64,000 bases of DNA from Alistipes sp. dk3624 (lineage in GTDB: Bacteria > Bacteroidota > Bacteroidia > Bacteroidales > Rikenellaceae). Of the stretch, positions 52,819 to 61,725 are shown piece by piece; position 1 is the stretch's first letter, and each line of letters starts with the position of its first letter. The translations under genes were made by a program, and so were the position numbers. The notes under the pieces were generated by a model. It did not search any database. It saw nothing but the letters and a program-made list of their open reading frames with translations, and was not told the origin of the DNA. The stretch covers positions 992,001 to 1,056,000 of the forward strand of contig NZ_CP045651.1 in the NCBI RefSeq assembly GCF_009557455.1. The letters run 5' to 3'.

Positions 52819-52863
52819 AAATAATGCTTATTATCAGCGAGTTACACGACCAACACCCAGGTA

Positions 52864-52881
52864 ATGTATCAGATTAGGGCA
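52864..52881 (+). repeat. 18-bp direct repeat, copy 1
   Basis: ATGTATCAGATTAGGGCA, repeated exactly at 53020-53037, 138 bp apart. Between them lies a hairpin (AAGACGAC/GTCGTCTT near 52937-52956) and a perfect -7 element TATTTTTG at 52962-52969. Confidence 0.7.
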
Positions 52882-53019
52882 TAGGATTGCAACTAGCTGA
52901 AAATCATTATCATGACTTAAAGAAAAACATAAAAAGAAGACGACTTTCGGGTCGTCTTTTGTATTTTTGCGCCCGCAAATCGGCTGAAAACCGGCCGAGG
53001 GTTCCGGATAGGAACCTTC

Positions 53020-53037
53020 ATGTATCAGATTAGGGCA
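53020..53037 (+). repeat. 18-bp direct repeat, copy 2
   Basis: Same 18 bases, immediately before the IS1-family transposase start. It may be the left end of the IS or the start of an interrupted gene. Confidence 0.7.
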
Positions 53038-53045
53038 CGAAAAAA

Positions 53046-53686
53046 ATGACTTGCAAATTTTGCGGAGGAACTTGTATCAAAAAGGCTATCAAGAGAATGG
53101 GAAACAACGCTATAAATGCAAACACTGCCACAGGAAACAACAGGCGGATTATTCTTACCAAGCCTATATCCCGGAATTAAACCGGACGATCTCGGAATAT
53201 ACCAAAGAGGGCGTCAGGATCAGAGGCATCGCAAGGTTACTGGAAATATCAACGACTACTCTCATTAGAAGAATCATCTCCATCTCCAAAAATATAACAG
53301 CTCCGCATGTAACAGCCAATATAGAATATGAAGTCGATGAAATCAAAACCTTTGTCGGCCGTAAAAAAGATCATATCTGGGTAGCCTATGCTCTGAACTG
53401 CGCTGACAAATCCGTCGTCTGTTTCTCTGTTGTACCTCGTACCAATGAAACGCTGAGTAAGGTTACCGATAAACTGACCAATGCCAGATTGATCTATACG
53501 GATAAACTCCGGCAATATAAAACACTCATCTCACCGGAAATCCACAGGACTGCTCACCGCGGCACCAACCACATCGAACGTCATAACCTGACCATCCGTA
53601 CACATATCAAGCGTCTGACCCGCCGCACGATCTGCTTCAGCCGGAAAGCGATAATGCTTTATGCGGTGTTAAAGATTTATTTCTGA
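53046..53686 (+). mobile_element. IS1-family transposase, -1 frameshift form
   Basis: The start ATG at 53046 gives MTCKFCGGTCIKK, a zinc-ribbon start, then the frame must shift by -1 at AAA-AAG (53079-53084) to continue GYQENGKQRYKCKHCHRKQQ and the DDE part (EVDEIKTFVG, IYTDKLRQY, NHIERHNLTIR). That gives an InsA-B' type fusion of about 214 residues. Without the shift a shorter frame from 53051 is open but lacks the first zinc-ribbon Cys pair. The terminal inverted repeats could not be identified. Confidence 0.8.
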
Positions 53687-53689
53687 GGA

Positions 53690-54065
53690 TAAGATTATCT
53701 ACGACATGCAAAAACAATCAAGTTTTATTGAGTTAGGCGCAAATTGCAATATAGGAAAACAACGGATATTCCATCTGTATTAATGCGGAATAGTGGCAAA
53801 CCCAGCCAATAAATTAATTGTAAATATTTAATATACAAATAATTGCATCCAGAAATGACGTAGCAATTTTGACAATTGAAATATTCTTACCTGCCAAAAT
53901 CTTAATTGAAAAACGTCAGTACAATGACTGTTTTTGTGTCAAATTTGTCAATACAATTAGAAATAATCCCAGTAATTAGAGCAGAAATATTACGGAGCCT
54001 AAAGACTATACAAGTCTAATATTCATGCCTTATTAACCTGTTTATTAGATTAATAATACCTAATT
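53690..54065. other. AT-rich intergenic stretch
   Basis: No ORF or structure that I can support; about 375 bp between the IS1 copy and the DUF4143 pseudogene. Confidence 0.4.
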
Positions 54066-55236
54066 TTAAAACAACTCTTTGGGACTTATCTTCAAAAGCT
54101 CGTCGTAAGGAATTCCTCCTGTTCCAACAAGCAACACTTTGTCCGGTTGAAATTTCTCAGCAAATACACCCATCCCCTCATTGTCTGCATGAGCTCCGCT
54201 TTTCACCTCCAAACCAACAACCTTACCTCCTTTTTCAAGAACAAAATCTACTTCGAAATTACCTTCATGCCAGTAATACAGATTATATCTATCAGATATG
54301 GAGTGATTCATTAAATGTGCTCCCACAGAAGACTCAACCAGTCGTCCCCATAATTTCGGATTGACTACTGTGTCCTCAAAAGTTTCATCGCTTTGTGAAG
54401 TCAGCAGTGCATTATTGTAGACCTGAAACTTAGGACTCGACGATCGCTATCGAATCACATTTCCTGCATATTTCTCCAAACCACCCAAGAGGCCGCAGTC
54501 AGACAGCAATTTAAGATAATTTGCCAACGTCGTCGTGTTACCGGCATCTTGTAGCTGGCCAATATTTTAGTGAAAGAAAGAATCTGGCCAGAATATAAAC
54601 AACCGAGTTCAAACAATCTCTTTAACAATGCCGGTTTATCCACGCGAGTCAACATCAGGATATCTTTTGAAATGCTTGTTTCGATCAAAGCATCCTTCAT
54701 ATAGTTTTTCCAACGTTCTTCGTCGGTAATAAGCGAGGCAGCACCCGGATATCCCCCGAAATAAACATATTGCTCAATCGACCATTCGAACGCAGCTTTC
54801 ATTTCAGCAAAAGACCAATGGCCGAGATAAAATGTTTCGAAACGTCCTGCCAATGACTCTGTGAGTCCTTTCTGAATCAATAATCGGGAAGATCCCAGTA
54901 AAATTACTTTAATATTGATATTTTCTCGCGTATCCTTATCCCATTGCTGCTTGACGATCTCACTCCAATTTTCAATCTTCCACGAGCAGATATTCCGACA
55001 CATTTGCAGCCTTCATTCTAAGCCTAGCTGTCTCCCAAACCTGAGTCAACCATGCCGAGTTAGTCGCCGACACGGCATCCGCAGATTCATATACATTAAG
55101 GTAACGAAAGTTTCTGCAGCAATTGATTTACCATCGTGGTTTTCCCCACCTGACGAGGCCCGAGGATTACCTGTATGAACTTTCGTGGCTCTTCGATCCT
55201 TGCTTGAATCTCCTTTATATAAGGGCGTTCGTACAT
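54066..55236 (-). pseudogene. Broken DUF4143-type AAA ATPase
   Basis: Reads in pieces on the minus strand. The start MYERPYIKEIQARIEEPRKF with Walker A GPRQVGKTT is at 55236; a frameshift follows after LQKLSLP; the next piece (YESADAVSATNSAW ... SEYLLVED) ends in a stop; the middle ATPase piece (VILLGSSRLLIQKGLTES) is in another frame; another shift lies near 54560, an in-frame TAG near 54440, and the C-terminal DUF4143 nuclease-like part (YYWHEGNFEVDFVLEKG) is at 54326-54066. Total length fits an intact protein of about 385 residues, so this is in-place decay. Confidence 0.85.
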
Positions 55237-55281
55237 AATAAATAAATTACTCAACGACTTGTGTAAATTTACTCAATACTT

Positions 55282-55950
55282 TTGCGATTACAAAATATAG
55301 GGCAATGTTTAAATCTATATGATCGTAAAAATGGAAACAAATATTGCGGAGGCACATGCGTAAAAGACGGAACGCAGAGTAACGGCAGGCAACGCTACCA
55401 ATGCAAGTCGTGTCATCGAAAACAACAGACACTATATAGTTACGACGCCTACCAGAAAAGAGGGAGCGGCATACGAAGTACAGCACGAATACTGAATATC
55501 TCTCCCACAACACTACTTAGCAGAATTGTACAGATTGTTCATACAATCTCGCGTCCGACAGTCATTACTCAAAGCACCTATAAAGTAGATGAAATAAAGA
55601 GCTTTATACGAAGAAAGTCCGAACACATCTGGATAGCATATGTCTTGGATAGAAAATCCAAACAGGTCGTCAGTTACAATATCGGCCCACGGACAAACGC
55701 CACCCTTAACGTTGTCCTCAAAACACTCCATCTATCCGATACAAAACGGGGTCATACCGATAGATTAAAAAACTATCGCTCTCTAATTGTGACAAAAATC
55801 CATCGGACGTCATTGTACGGAACTAATCATATCGAACAACATAACTTAACGATTCGGACACATCTGAAGCGCCTGGCTCGAAAAACCATCTATTTCAGCA
55901 GGAATGCTGTTATTCTATCTGCAATCTTGAAGATTTATTTCTGGAGATAG
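55282..55950 (+). mobile_element. IS1-family transposase, second copy with altered start
   Basis: The open frame covers the zinc ribbon (KYCGGTC ... YQCKSCHRKQQ) and the DDE part (KVDEIKSFI, HTDRLKNY, NHIEQHNLTIR). The expected start ATG at 55331 is out of frame, as if one base was lost right after it. The frame continues upstream into unrelated sequence, so expression is doubtful. It inserts just beyond the 5' end of the DUF4143 pseudogene. Diverged from the copy at 53046, so these are two different ISs of one family. Confidence 0.7.
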
Positions 55951-56123
55951 TATAATCATCTAACAGTGGCGAATGTGATTATTGAATATCGAATAAAAAA
56001 TAACCCAGCAAAACAAAATAATCCGATACTGCTCTTTCTTATACTTTAAAAATCGTAAAAACCCGAATTAATCGCTATAAGTTGTAACAACTTAGGTGTA
56101 ATATACACACTTTTAAAACTGTT

Positions 56124-56882
56124 ATGAATCGGGAAAAACAGATAGAAGAAAGTTTTATTCGGAAACTGACGGAGCAACTAAAATATGTCTATCGTGATGA
56201 CATTCACGATAGGGCCTCTCTTGAAGCAAATTTCAGGCAGAAATTCGAGACGCTGAACAAAGTAAAATTATCCGATTCCGAATTTGATCGGTTGCTGGAG
56301 GAGGTTATCAATCCCGATGTTTTCGTATCGTCGAAAAGGTTACGCGAGCGAAATACATTTACCCGTGAGGACGGAACGCCATTGCAATACACACTGGTCA
56401 ATATAAAAGATTGGTGTAAGAACGACTATGAAGTAATCAATCAATTACGGATGAATACCGATAACAGCTACCATCGTTACGATGTTATTCTGCTTATCAA
56501 CGGTATTCCGGTTGTTCAGATCGAACTGAAAACCTATGATGTCAGTCCGCGGCGAGCCATGCAGCAAATCGTGCTGAAATCGGAATACAAGAACGTAACC
56601 ATTCCCATCAACATCATATTATACATAGAGTCCGTGGACAACTACGTCAAGGTGCATCTTGCCGACGACTCATCGGTGTTCTCCAAGATTCCCCTGCGTG
56701 GCATGGAGGAACAGCTTCCTCCGGGAGAGTTCGTCCGCATCCACCGCTCCTTCGTGGTGGCACGCAACCGCATCGCCCGTTTCACGCACTCGGAAGTGAC
56801 GCTGTCGAAGACGGGCAAGATCTTGCCCGTGGGGAAGAAGTATGCGGAGGAAGTGATGGCGATGCTGGGCGGGAATGGGTAA
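56124..56882 (+). CDS. Chimera: type I restriction HsdR N-terminus fused to a LytTR domain
   Basis: 252 residues. Residues 1-150 are the HsdR N-terminal nuclease domain with RYD (Asp120) and QIELK (Glu134, Lys136), the PD-(D/E)XK set; helicase and later parts are absent. From residue 151 (LKSEYKNVTIPINIILYIES) to the end it is a LytTR DNA-binding domain as in AlgR/AgrA response regulators, with its receiver missing. The join is in frame near 56574, and base composition changes there from AT-rich to GC-rich. It is probably a deletion scar; whether it makes a working protein is unknown. Confidence 0.75.
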   Translation: MNREKQIEESFIRKLTEQLKYVYRDDIHDRASLEANFRQKFETLNKVKLSDSEFDRLLEEVINPDVFVSSKRLRERNTFTREDGTPLQYTLVNIKDWCKNDYEVINQLRMNTDNSYHRYDVILLINGIPVVQIELKTYDVSPRRAMQQIVLKSEYKNVTIPINIILYIESVDNYVKVHLADDSSVFSKIPLRGMEEQLPPGEFVRIHRSFVVARNRIARFTHSEVTLSKTGKILPVGKKYAEEVMAMLGGNG

Positions 56883-57000
56883 CGAAGCAAGCAGAGCATT
56901 ACGTAACGTCTCTCCCAATCTCTTCCTATATTGTGCGGGGGAAATGCCCGCCTGCGACTTAAAGAACTTGCCGAAAACGTCAACATTCCGTTTTTCGGAT
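56880..57000 (-). pseudogene. AraC-family regulator C-terminal fragment
   Basis: On the minus strand a short stretch reads EKRNVDVFGKFFKSQAGISP then AQYRKR, the second helix-turn-helix of AraC-type regulators. Nothing upstream continues the gene, and it runs into the antisense of the LytTR part without its own stop. Confidence 0.6.
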
Positions 57001-57509
57001 TTTTATTGTTACTATTACAGACATGGAAGCGTTATTTGAAAAAAGCAATATTGAGAAACCCGATGAAGTCTGCAAGTTGGTAAATCGTAACCCAATAATA
57101 GAGATTTTCACTGTAAATCACTATCTATCAATGGCTAATTTGTTTTAGTACGTTTTTCAAATAGAACAGGACTTTGAAAGTGCTTCTTGCCATAACTCTA
57201 AAGACTTTTTGCAATGATACATGACTTAGAGTTATTCGAGGTTATGAAAAACGATGCAAGAAACGGAAACCCAATACATTAAAAACAAGGTCCGGAAAGA
57301 GATTGCGGTAACGATTTGGCAACGCAACTCCTTCCGAATTTTGTCTTTTCACGCGGTTTTAACGCTTGACTATTTTTTGTTAAATATCGTTAAACAGCAG
57401 TAATAGTGTTGTTTACACTATTTCATACTCACCCTGTTTTTTAAGGAGACCCGGTTTGGTTATCCCGATAAAATGCCGTAATATTGTATGATAAAACTGC
57501 AAAAAGCAT
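57001..57509. other. Intergenic region at the end of the hot spot
   Basis: No supported gene. It has a 42-codon ORF at 57023 with no family resemblance, and AT-rich sequence until the core gene at 57510. No copy of the tRNA tail was found here, so the outer boundary is not resolved. Confidence 0.4.
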
Positions 57510-58595
57510 ATGAACAACAACCGATACTGCATCATCATGGCCGGAGGCGTCGGCAGCCGTTTCTGGCCGATCAGCCGCCGTTCGACACCGAAACAATTCC
57601 TCGACATCCTCGGAACCGGAAAAAGCTTCATCCGGCACACCTACGAACGGTTCGCCCGAATCATTCCGCCGGAAAATTTCCTGGTCGTGACCAACAACAG
57701 TTATAAAGAGCAGGTATTGCGGCACATTCCGGAAATCGGAGAGCGCCAGGTGCTCGGCGAACCGGTGGGACGCAACACGGCCCCGTGCATCGCCTATGCC
57801 GCCTGGAGGCTGAAAACGGTCAATCCGGATGCGACGATGATCGTGACGCCGGCAGACCACCTGATCCTCAACGAGGACGAATTCCGCCGGGCGATCGTCG
57901 AAGCGGCCGAATTCGCCGAGAACAGGCGGGCAATGATGACCATCGGCATCCGGCCGAACCGCCCGGACACCGGATACGGTTACATCCAGGTCGACAACCG
58001 CTCCGAAACGGACGGCTCGCCGATCTTCAAAGTCAAAACGTTTACCGAAAAGCCGAACCTCGAACTGGCGAGAACATTCGTCGAAAGCGGCGAATTTTTC
58101 TGGAATTCGGGCATTTTCATCTGGAAGACCGAAACGATCCTCGAAAATTTCAGCGCCTTTCTGCCCGACCTGCAACAGACGTTCGGGTCAATCGGGGCCT
58201 ACTACAATACCCCGCAGGAACAGCAGCACATCGAACGCATCTACCCCGAATGCCGCAACGTTTCGATCGACTTCGGCGTGATGGAAAAGGCGCACGACGT
58301 TTACGTCCGCTGCAGCGACTTCGGATGGTCGGACATCGGAACGTGGGGATCGCTGTACCAGCATTCGCCCAAAGACGAGAAAGGGAACGTGGAAAGCCGC
58401 TTCTGTATGCTGTACGACACGGAAGGATGCATCGTCAAAACGGACACGGATAAGTTGACCGTCATCGAAGGGCTGAAGGATTACATCGTGGTCGACCACA
58501 AGGACGTCCTGATGATCTGTCCCAAAGCGAACGAACAGAACATCAAAAAATTCATCGACGACACGAAATTCAAGATCGGGGACGAATTCATTTAA
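57510..58595 (+). CDS. manC: Mannose-1-phosphate guanylyltransferase
   Basis: 361 residues; makes GDP-mannose from mannose-1-phosphate and GTP. The nucleotidyl-transfer signature is GGVGSRFWPISRRSTPKQF (12-30, catalytic Lys28). Later motifs are VTPADHL, GYGYIQV, FTEKPNLELA and FWNSGIF. Only the nucleotidyltransferase part is present, without the phosphomannose isomerase domain found in longer enzymes. The start is the only good ATG before the motif. GDP-mannose feeds capsule, fucose and glycoprotein synthesis. Probably cotranscribed with murF, 73 nt downstream. Confidence 0.93.
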   Translation: MNNNRYCIIMAGGVGSRFWPISRRSTPKQFLDILGTGKSFIRHTYERFARIIPPENFLVVTNNSYKEQVLRHIPEIGERQVLGEPVGRNTAPCIAYAAWRLKTVNPDATMIVTPADHLILNEDEFRRAIVEAAEFAENRRAMMTIGIRPNRPDTGYGYIQVDNRSETDGSPIFKVKTFTEKPNLELARTFVESGEFFWNSGIFIWKTETILENFSAFLPDLQQTFGSIGAYYNTPQEQQHIERIYPECRNVSIDFGVMEKAHDVYVRCSDFGWSDIGTWGSLYQHSPKDEKGNVESRFCMLYDTEGCIVKTDTDKLTVIEGLKDYIVVDHKDVLMICPKANEQNIKKFIDDTKFKIGDEFI

Positions 58596-58668
58596 AAACG
58601 ACCGAAACCGGCCGGTCTTTTACGGAACGGCGGCCGGAAAACGCCGAATCTCAACCGGAAACGACTTC

Positions 58669-59949
58669 ATGGAACTTTACGACTTATATTGCAAATTCCC
58701 GCGCATCTCGACCGATAGCAGGCAGGTCGTCGCGGGAGGAATTTTCTTTGCGCTGCACGGGGAAACGTTCGACGGCAACCGCTATGCGGCGGCGGCGGTC
58801 GGAGCGGGAGCGGCGGCGGCGGTCATAGACGACCCGGCGGTAACGGACGGAATGTCCGCGGCGGAAAAGGCGAACTATTTCGTCGTACCCGATACGCTGA
58901 AAGCATTGCAGGAACTGGCCGCACGCCACCGCCGGCAACTGGGGATTCCGATCCTCGCGATTACGGGCAGCAACGGAAAAACGACGACCAAAGAACTGAT
59001 CAGCCGGACGCTGAAACGGAAATACCGCGTAGCGGTCACGCAGGGAAATTTCAACAACCACATCGGAGTGCCGCTGACGCTGCTGGCGATGGACCGTTCG
59101 GCGGAATTCGGCGTCGTGGAGATGGGTGCGAGTCATTGCGGAGAGATCGCGCTGCTGTGCTCGATCGCACAACCCGATTTCGGACTGATCACCAACATCG
59201 GCAAAGCGCACCTGGAAGGTTTCGGCGGCATCGAAGGGGTTATGCGCGGCAAAGGGGAACTGCTCGACTACCTACAGACGCACGGAGGAACGGCGTTCTA
59301 TTCCAGCGAAAGCGAATGCCTCGCGCAGATGATCGGGGAACGAAAAGGATTGCAGGCGGTTCCCTACTCTACGGCGGGGATGACGGTAGTCGAAAAGGGA
59401 AACTACCTGACGGTACGGAAAGGCGCGACGGAAATCCGGACGCATCTGGTCGGGGATTACAACATCGGCAACGTGGCGGCGGCCATCGCGGTGGGCGGCC
59501 ATTTCGGAGTCCCGGAACAGCAGATCGTAGCGGCTATCGAAAGCTACGAACCGGACAACAACCGGTCGCAACGGAAAGCGGGAGCGCGCAACACGCTGAT
59601 TATGGACGCTTACAACGCCAATCCGTCGAGTATGCGGGCGGCGCTCGCCAATTTTGCGAAAGAACCCTCGGAACAACCCAAAGCGGTCGTGCTCGGAGAC
59701 ATGGGCGAGCTGGGAAAATACGCGGAAGCCGAACACGCCGGGATCGTGGAACTGTTGCAGCAACTCGGCATCGGCGAAGTCTACCTCGTGGGAAAGCTCT
59801 TTTCGGAAGCGGGACGCGGAATATACCCGGCTTTCGCGGATGCGGCGGCGCTGAACGAATACCTGCAGGAACATCCGATACACGGCCGCCTGATCCTCGT
59901 AAAAGGATCGCGCACGATGAAGCTGGAAAGCGTGGCCGAACGCCTTTAG
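58669..59949 (+). CDS. murF: UDP-MurNAc-tripeptide D-Ala-D-Ala ligase
   Basis: 426 residues; adds D-Ala-D-Ala to the peptidoglycan precursor in the cytoplasm using ATP. The N-terminal substrate domain includes ISTDSRQVVAGGIFFAL (about 13-29), the P-loop is ITGSNGKTTTKE (98-109), the carbamate-lysine and Mg region is about 165-190 (TNIGKAHLEGFGG), and the C-terminal Rossmann-like domain ends with GSRTMKLESVAERL. Isolated from other mur genes here. Full length. Confidence 0.92.
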   Translation: MELYDLYCKFPRISTDSRQVVAGGIFFALHGETFDGNRYAAAAVGAGAAAAVIDDPAVTDGMSAAEKANYFVVPDTLKALQELAARHRRQLGIPILAITGSNGKTTTKELISRTLKRKYRVAVTQGNFNNHIGVPLTLLAMDRSAEFGVVEMGASHCGEIALLCSIAQPDFGLITNIGKAHLEGFGGIEGVMRGKGELLDYLQTHGGTAFYSSESECLAQMIGERKGLQAVPYSTAGMTVVEKGNYLTVRKGATEIRTHLVGDYNIGNVAAAIAVGGHFGVPEQQIVAAIESYEPDNNRSQRKAGARNTLIMDAYNANPSSMRAALANFAKEPSEQPKAVVLGDMGELGKYAEAEHAGIVELLQQLGIGEVYLVGKLFSEAGRGIYPAFADAAALNEYLQEHPIHGRLILVKGSRTMKLESVAERL

Positions 59950-60029
59950 CGAACAAGGAAAGCGCGCGGGTCGTTGAAAAATACGCAGAAGACGGGACGG
60001 TCAAACACGCGGCCGGCGTAAATCCATAT

Positions 60030-60074
60030 AAAACGCCTGCGCCGTCCGGATAATCCGGGCGGCGCAGGCGTTTT
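60030..60074. terminator. Bidirectional terminator between murF and cysS
   Basis: A 14-bp stem (60030-60043 with 60061-60074), loop GTCCGGATAATCCGGGC with an inner CCGGAT pairing; A-run and T-run on the two sides. Confidence 0.85.
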
Positions 60075-60113
60075 CGGCGGGAACGACTATACCGGAAGCG
60101 TCTCTCTTCGCCC

Positions 60114-61580
60114 CTACTCCGCCTCCCAATCGAAACCGTCTTTGCGGTCTTTGACCTTGATGCCGATCGCGGCCAGGCCGTCGCGGATCTTATCCGACGT
60201 GGCCCAGTCTTTGGCGTTCTTGGCCTCCATCCGGATATTCAGGATCATGTCGACCACCGAAGAGAGCATCTGCGAATTATCGCCGGCCAGATCGTCGCGC
60301 AACCCCAGGATATCGAACACGAACAAATCAACGACCCGTCGCAGTTCGGCCAGATCGGCGGCGGAAATCGTCTGCTTGCCGTCGTAAATCTGATTGATCG
60401 TCCGAACGCAGTCGAACAGTTCGGAAATCACCATCGGCGAATTCAGGTCGTCGTCCATCGCCGCCGTACAACGGGCTTCAACGTCCGAAATATCGACGGA
60501 AGACGCTTCCGACGGCTTGATCTTTTTCAAAGTCGAGACGGCTTTCATCAGGCGTTCATATCCCTTTTCGGCTGCTTGCAACGCCTCGTTCGAAAAATCC
60601 AGCGTGCTGCGGTATTGCGCCTGCAGGATAAAGAAACGGATCGTCATCGGGGAGTAAGCCTGTTCGAGCAGCGGATGGGCGCCCGTAGTCAACTGCTCAA
60701 GCGTGATGAAGTTGCCGAGCGACTTGCCCATCTTCTGTCCGTTGATCGTAATCATGTTATTGTGCATCCAGTAACGGGCCGAATCGTGACCGCAGGCGGC
60801 CGTGCTCTGCGCGATCTCGCATTCGTGATGCGGAAACATCAGATCCATACCGCCGCCATGGATATCGAACTGTTCGCCCAGGTAGCGGGTGCTCATCGCC
60901 GAACACTCCATGTGCCAGCCGGGAAAACCGTCGCTCCACGGCGAAGGCCAGCGCATGATGTGTTCCGGAGCCGCCTTTTTCCACAGCGCGAAATCGAACG
61001 GATTGCGCTTATCGCCCTGCCCGTCCAGGTCGCGCGTATTGGCCATCATGTCTTCCAGTACGCGGCCGGAGAGCTTCCCGTAACGGAACTTCCTGTTATA
61101 AGCTTCGACGTCGAAATAAACGGAGCCGTTGCTGACATAGGCGTAACCGCGATCCAGAATCGTCCGCACCATCGCGATCTGCTCGATGATATGGCCCGAA
61201 GCGCGCGGTTCGATGCTCGGCGGCAGGACGTTCAACTGACGCATCGCATCGTGATAACGGTCGGTATAGTACTGAGCCACCTCCATCGGTTCGAGCTGTT
61301 CGAGCCGGGCTTTCTTGCTGATCTTGTCCTCGCCTTCGTCGGCGTCGTTCTCAAGATGTCCCACGTCGGTGACATTGCGCACGTAACGCACCTTGTAACC
61401 GGTCGCCCGCAAGTAGCGGAACAACAGGTCGAACGTAATGGCCGGACGGGCGTGCCCCAGATGCGGATCGCCGTAGACGGTCGGGCCGCAGACATAAAGT
61501 CCCACGAACGGAGCTTTCAGCGGCACGAAGGCCTCTTTTTTGCGTGTCAGAGTATTATGGATAGACAAATTCGATTTCAT
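60114..61580 (-). CDS. cysS: Cysteinyl-tRNA synthetase
   Basis: 488 residues from the ATG at 61580 ([16 protein letters not shown]), preferred over an ATG 18 nt upstream. Class I synthetase: [18 protein letters not shown] with the HIGH-like HLGH, Zn ligands (Cys in YVCGP, Cys in MECSAMS, His in [14 protein letters not shown]), and KMGKSLGN as the KMSKS loop. C-terminal DALR and anticodon-binding parts complete the enzyme. It has its own -7 element (61601-61608) and a strong terminator. Confidence 0.96.
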   Translation of the reverse strand: MKSNLSIHNTLTRKKEAFVPLKAPFVGLYVCGPTVYGDPHLGHARPAITFDLLFRYLRATGYKVRYVRNVTDVGHLENDADEGEDKISKKARLEQLEPMEVAQYYTDRYHDAMRQLNVLPPSIEPRASGHIIEQIAMVRTILDRGYAYVSNGSVYFDVEAYNRKFRYGKLSGRVLEDMMANTRDLDGQGDKRNPFDFALWKKAAPEHIMRWPSPWSDGFPGWHMECSAMSTRYLGEQFDIHGGGMDLMFPHHECEIAQSTAACGHDSARYWMHNNMITINGQKMGKSLGNFITLEQLTTGAHPLLEQAYSPMTIRFFILQAQYRSTLDFSNEALQAAEKGYERLMKAVSTLKKIKPSEASSVDISDVEARCTAAMDDDLNSPMVISELFDCVRTINQIYDGKQTISAADLAELRRVVDLFVFDILGLRDDLAGDNSQMLSSVVDMILNIRMEAKNAKDWATSDKIRDGLAAIGIKVKDRKDGFDWEAE

Positions 61581-61600
61581 GGCTGCGTTTTTTAACAACG

Positions 61601-61608
61601 CAAAATTA
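61601..61608 (-). promoter_or_regulatory. -7 element of cysS
   Basis: TAATTTTG on the minus strand, an exact TAnnTTTG match 20 nt before the start codon. Confidence 0.5.
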
Positions 61609-61636
61609 AAAACTTTCTCCGATAGTTCAGACTAAA

Positions 61637-61668
61637 TTGCGGTTTCTTCCGTTATTTTTCTAATTTTG
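61637..61668 (+). promoter_or_regulatory. Promoter of the DUF2723 gene
   Basis: TTG at 61637-61639, a 21-nt spacer and a perfect TAATTTTG at 61661-61668, about 57 nt before the ATG. Confidence 0.5.
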
Positions 61669-61725
61669 CAGGGATTATACGTTTTCCCGAAAAACGGCAT
61701 TGAAAAAATAACCGACAGAAATCTG

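Larger units (their letters stand above)
52819..57400. mobile_element. Remnant C: decayed element of the A family
   Basis: Starts with an A-type left end: TATCAG and CAACACCC recur, with CAACACCC (52851-52858) beginning 33 nt after the att core, as in element A. It then holds two IS1-family copies, a broken DUF4143 ATPase, an HsdR-LytTR chimera and an AraC fragment. The right limit is uncertain; the core gene at 57510 follows. Confidence 0.5.

Noticed and set aside
53164-53515. Minus-strand ORFs inside the IS1 transposase
   Set aside because: Antisense of the conserved DDE region, with no independent support.
57023-57151. 42-codon ORF beginning MEALFEKSNIEK
   Set aside because: Too short, no family resemblance and no partner; left as part of the intergenic region.
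58597-58622. Terminator between manC and murF
   Set aside because: A weak GACCG/CGGTC hairpin followed by TTTTAC is present, but the stem is only 5 bp and the spacing suits one operon; not called.
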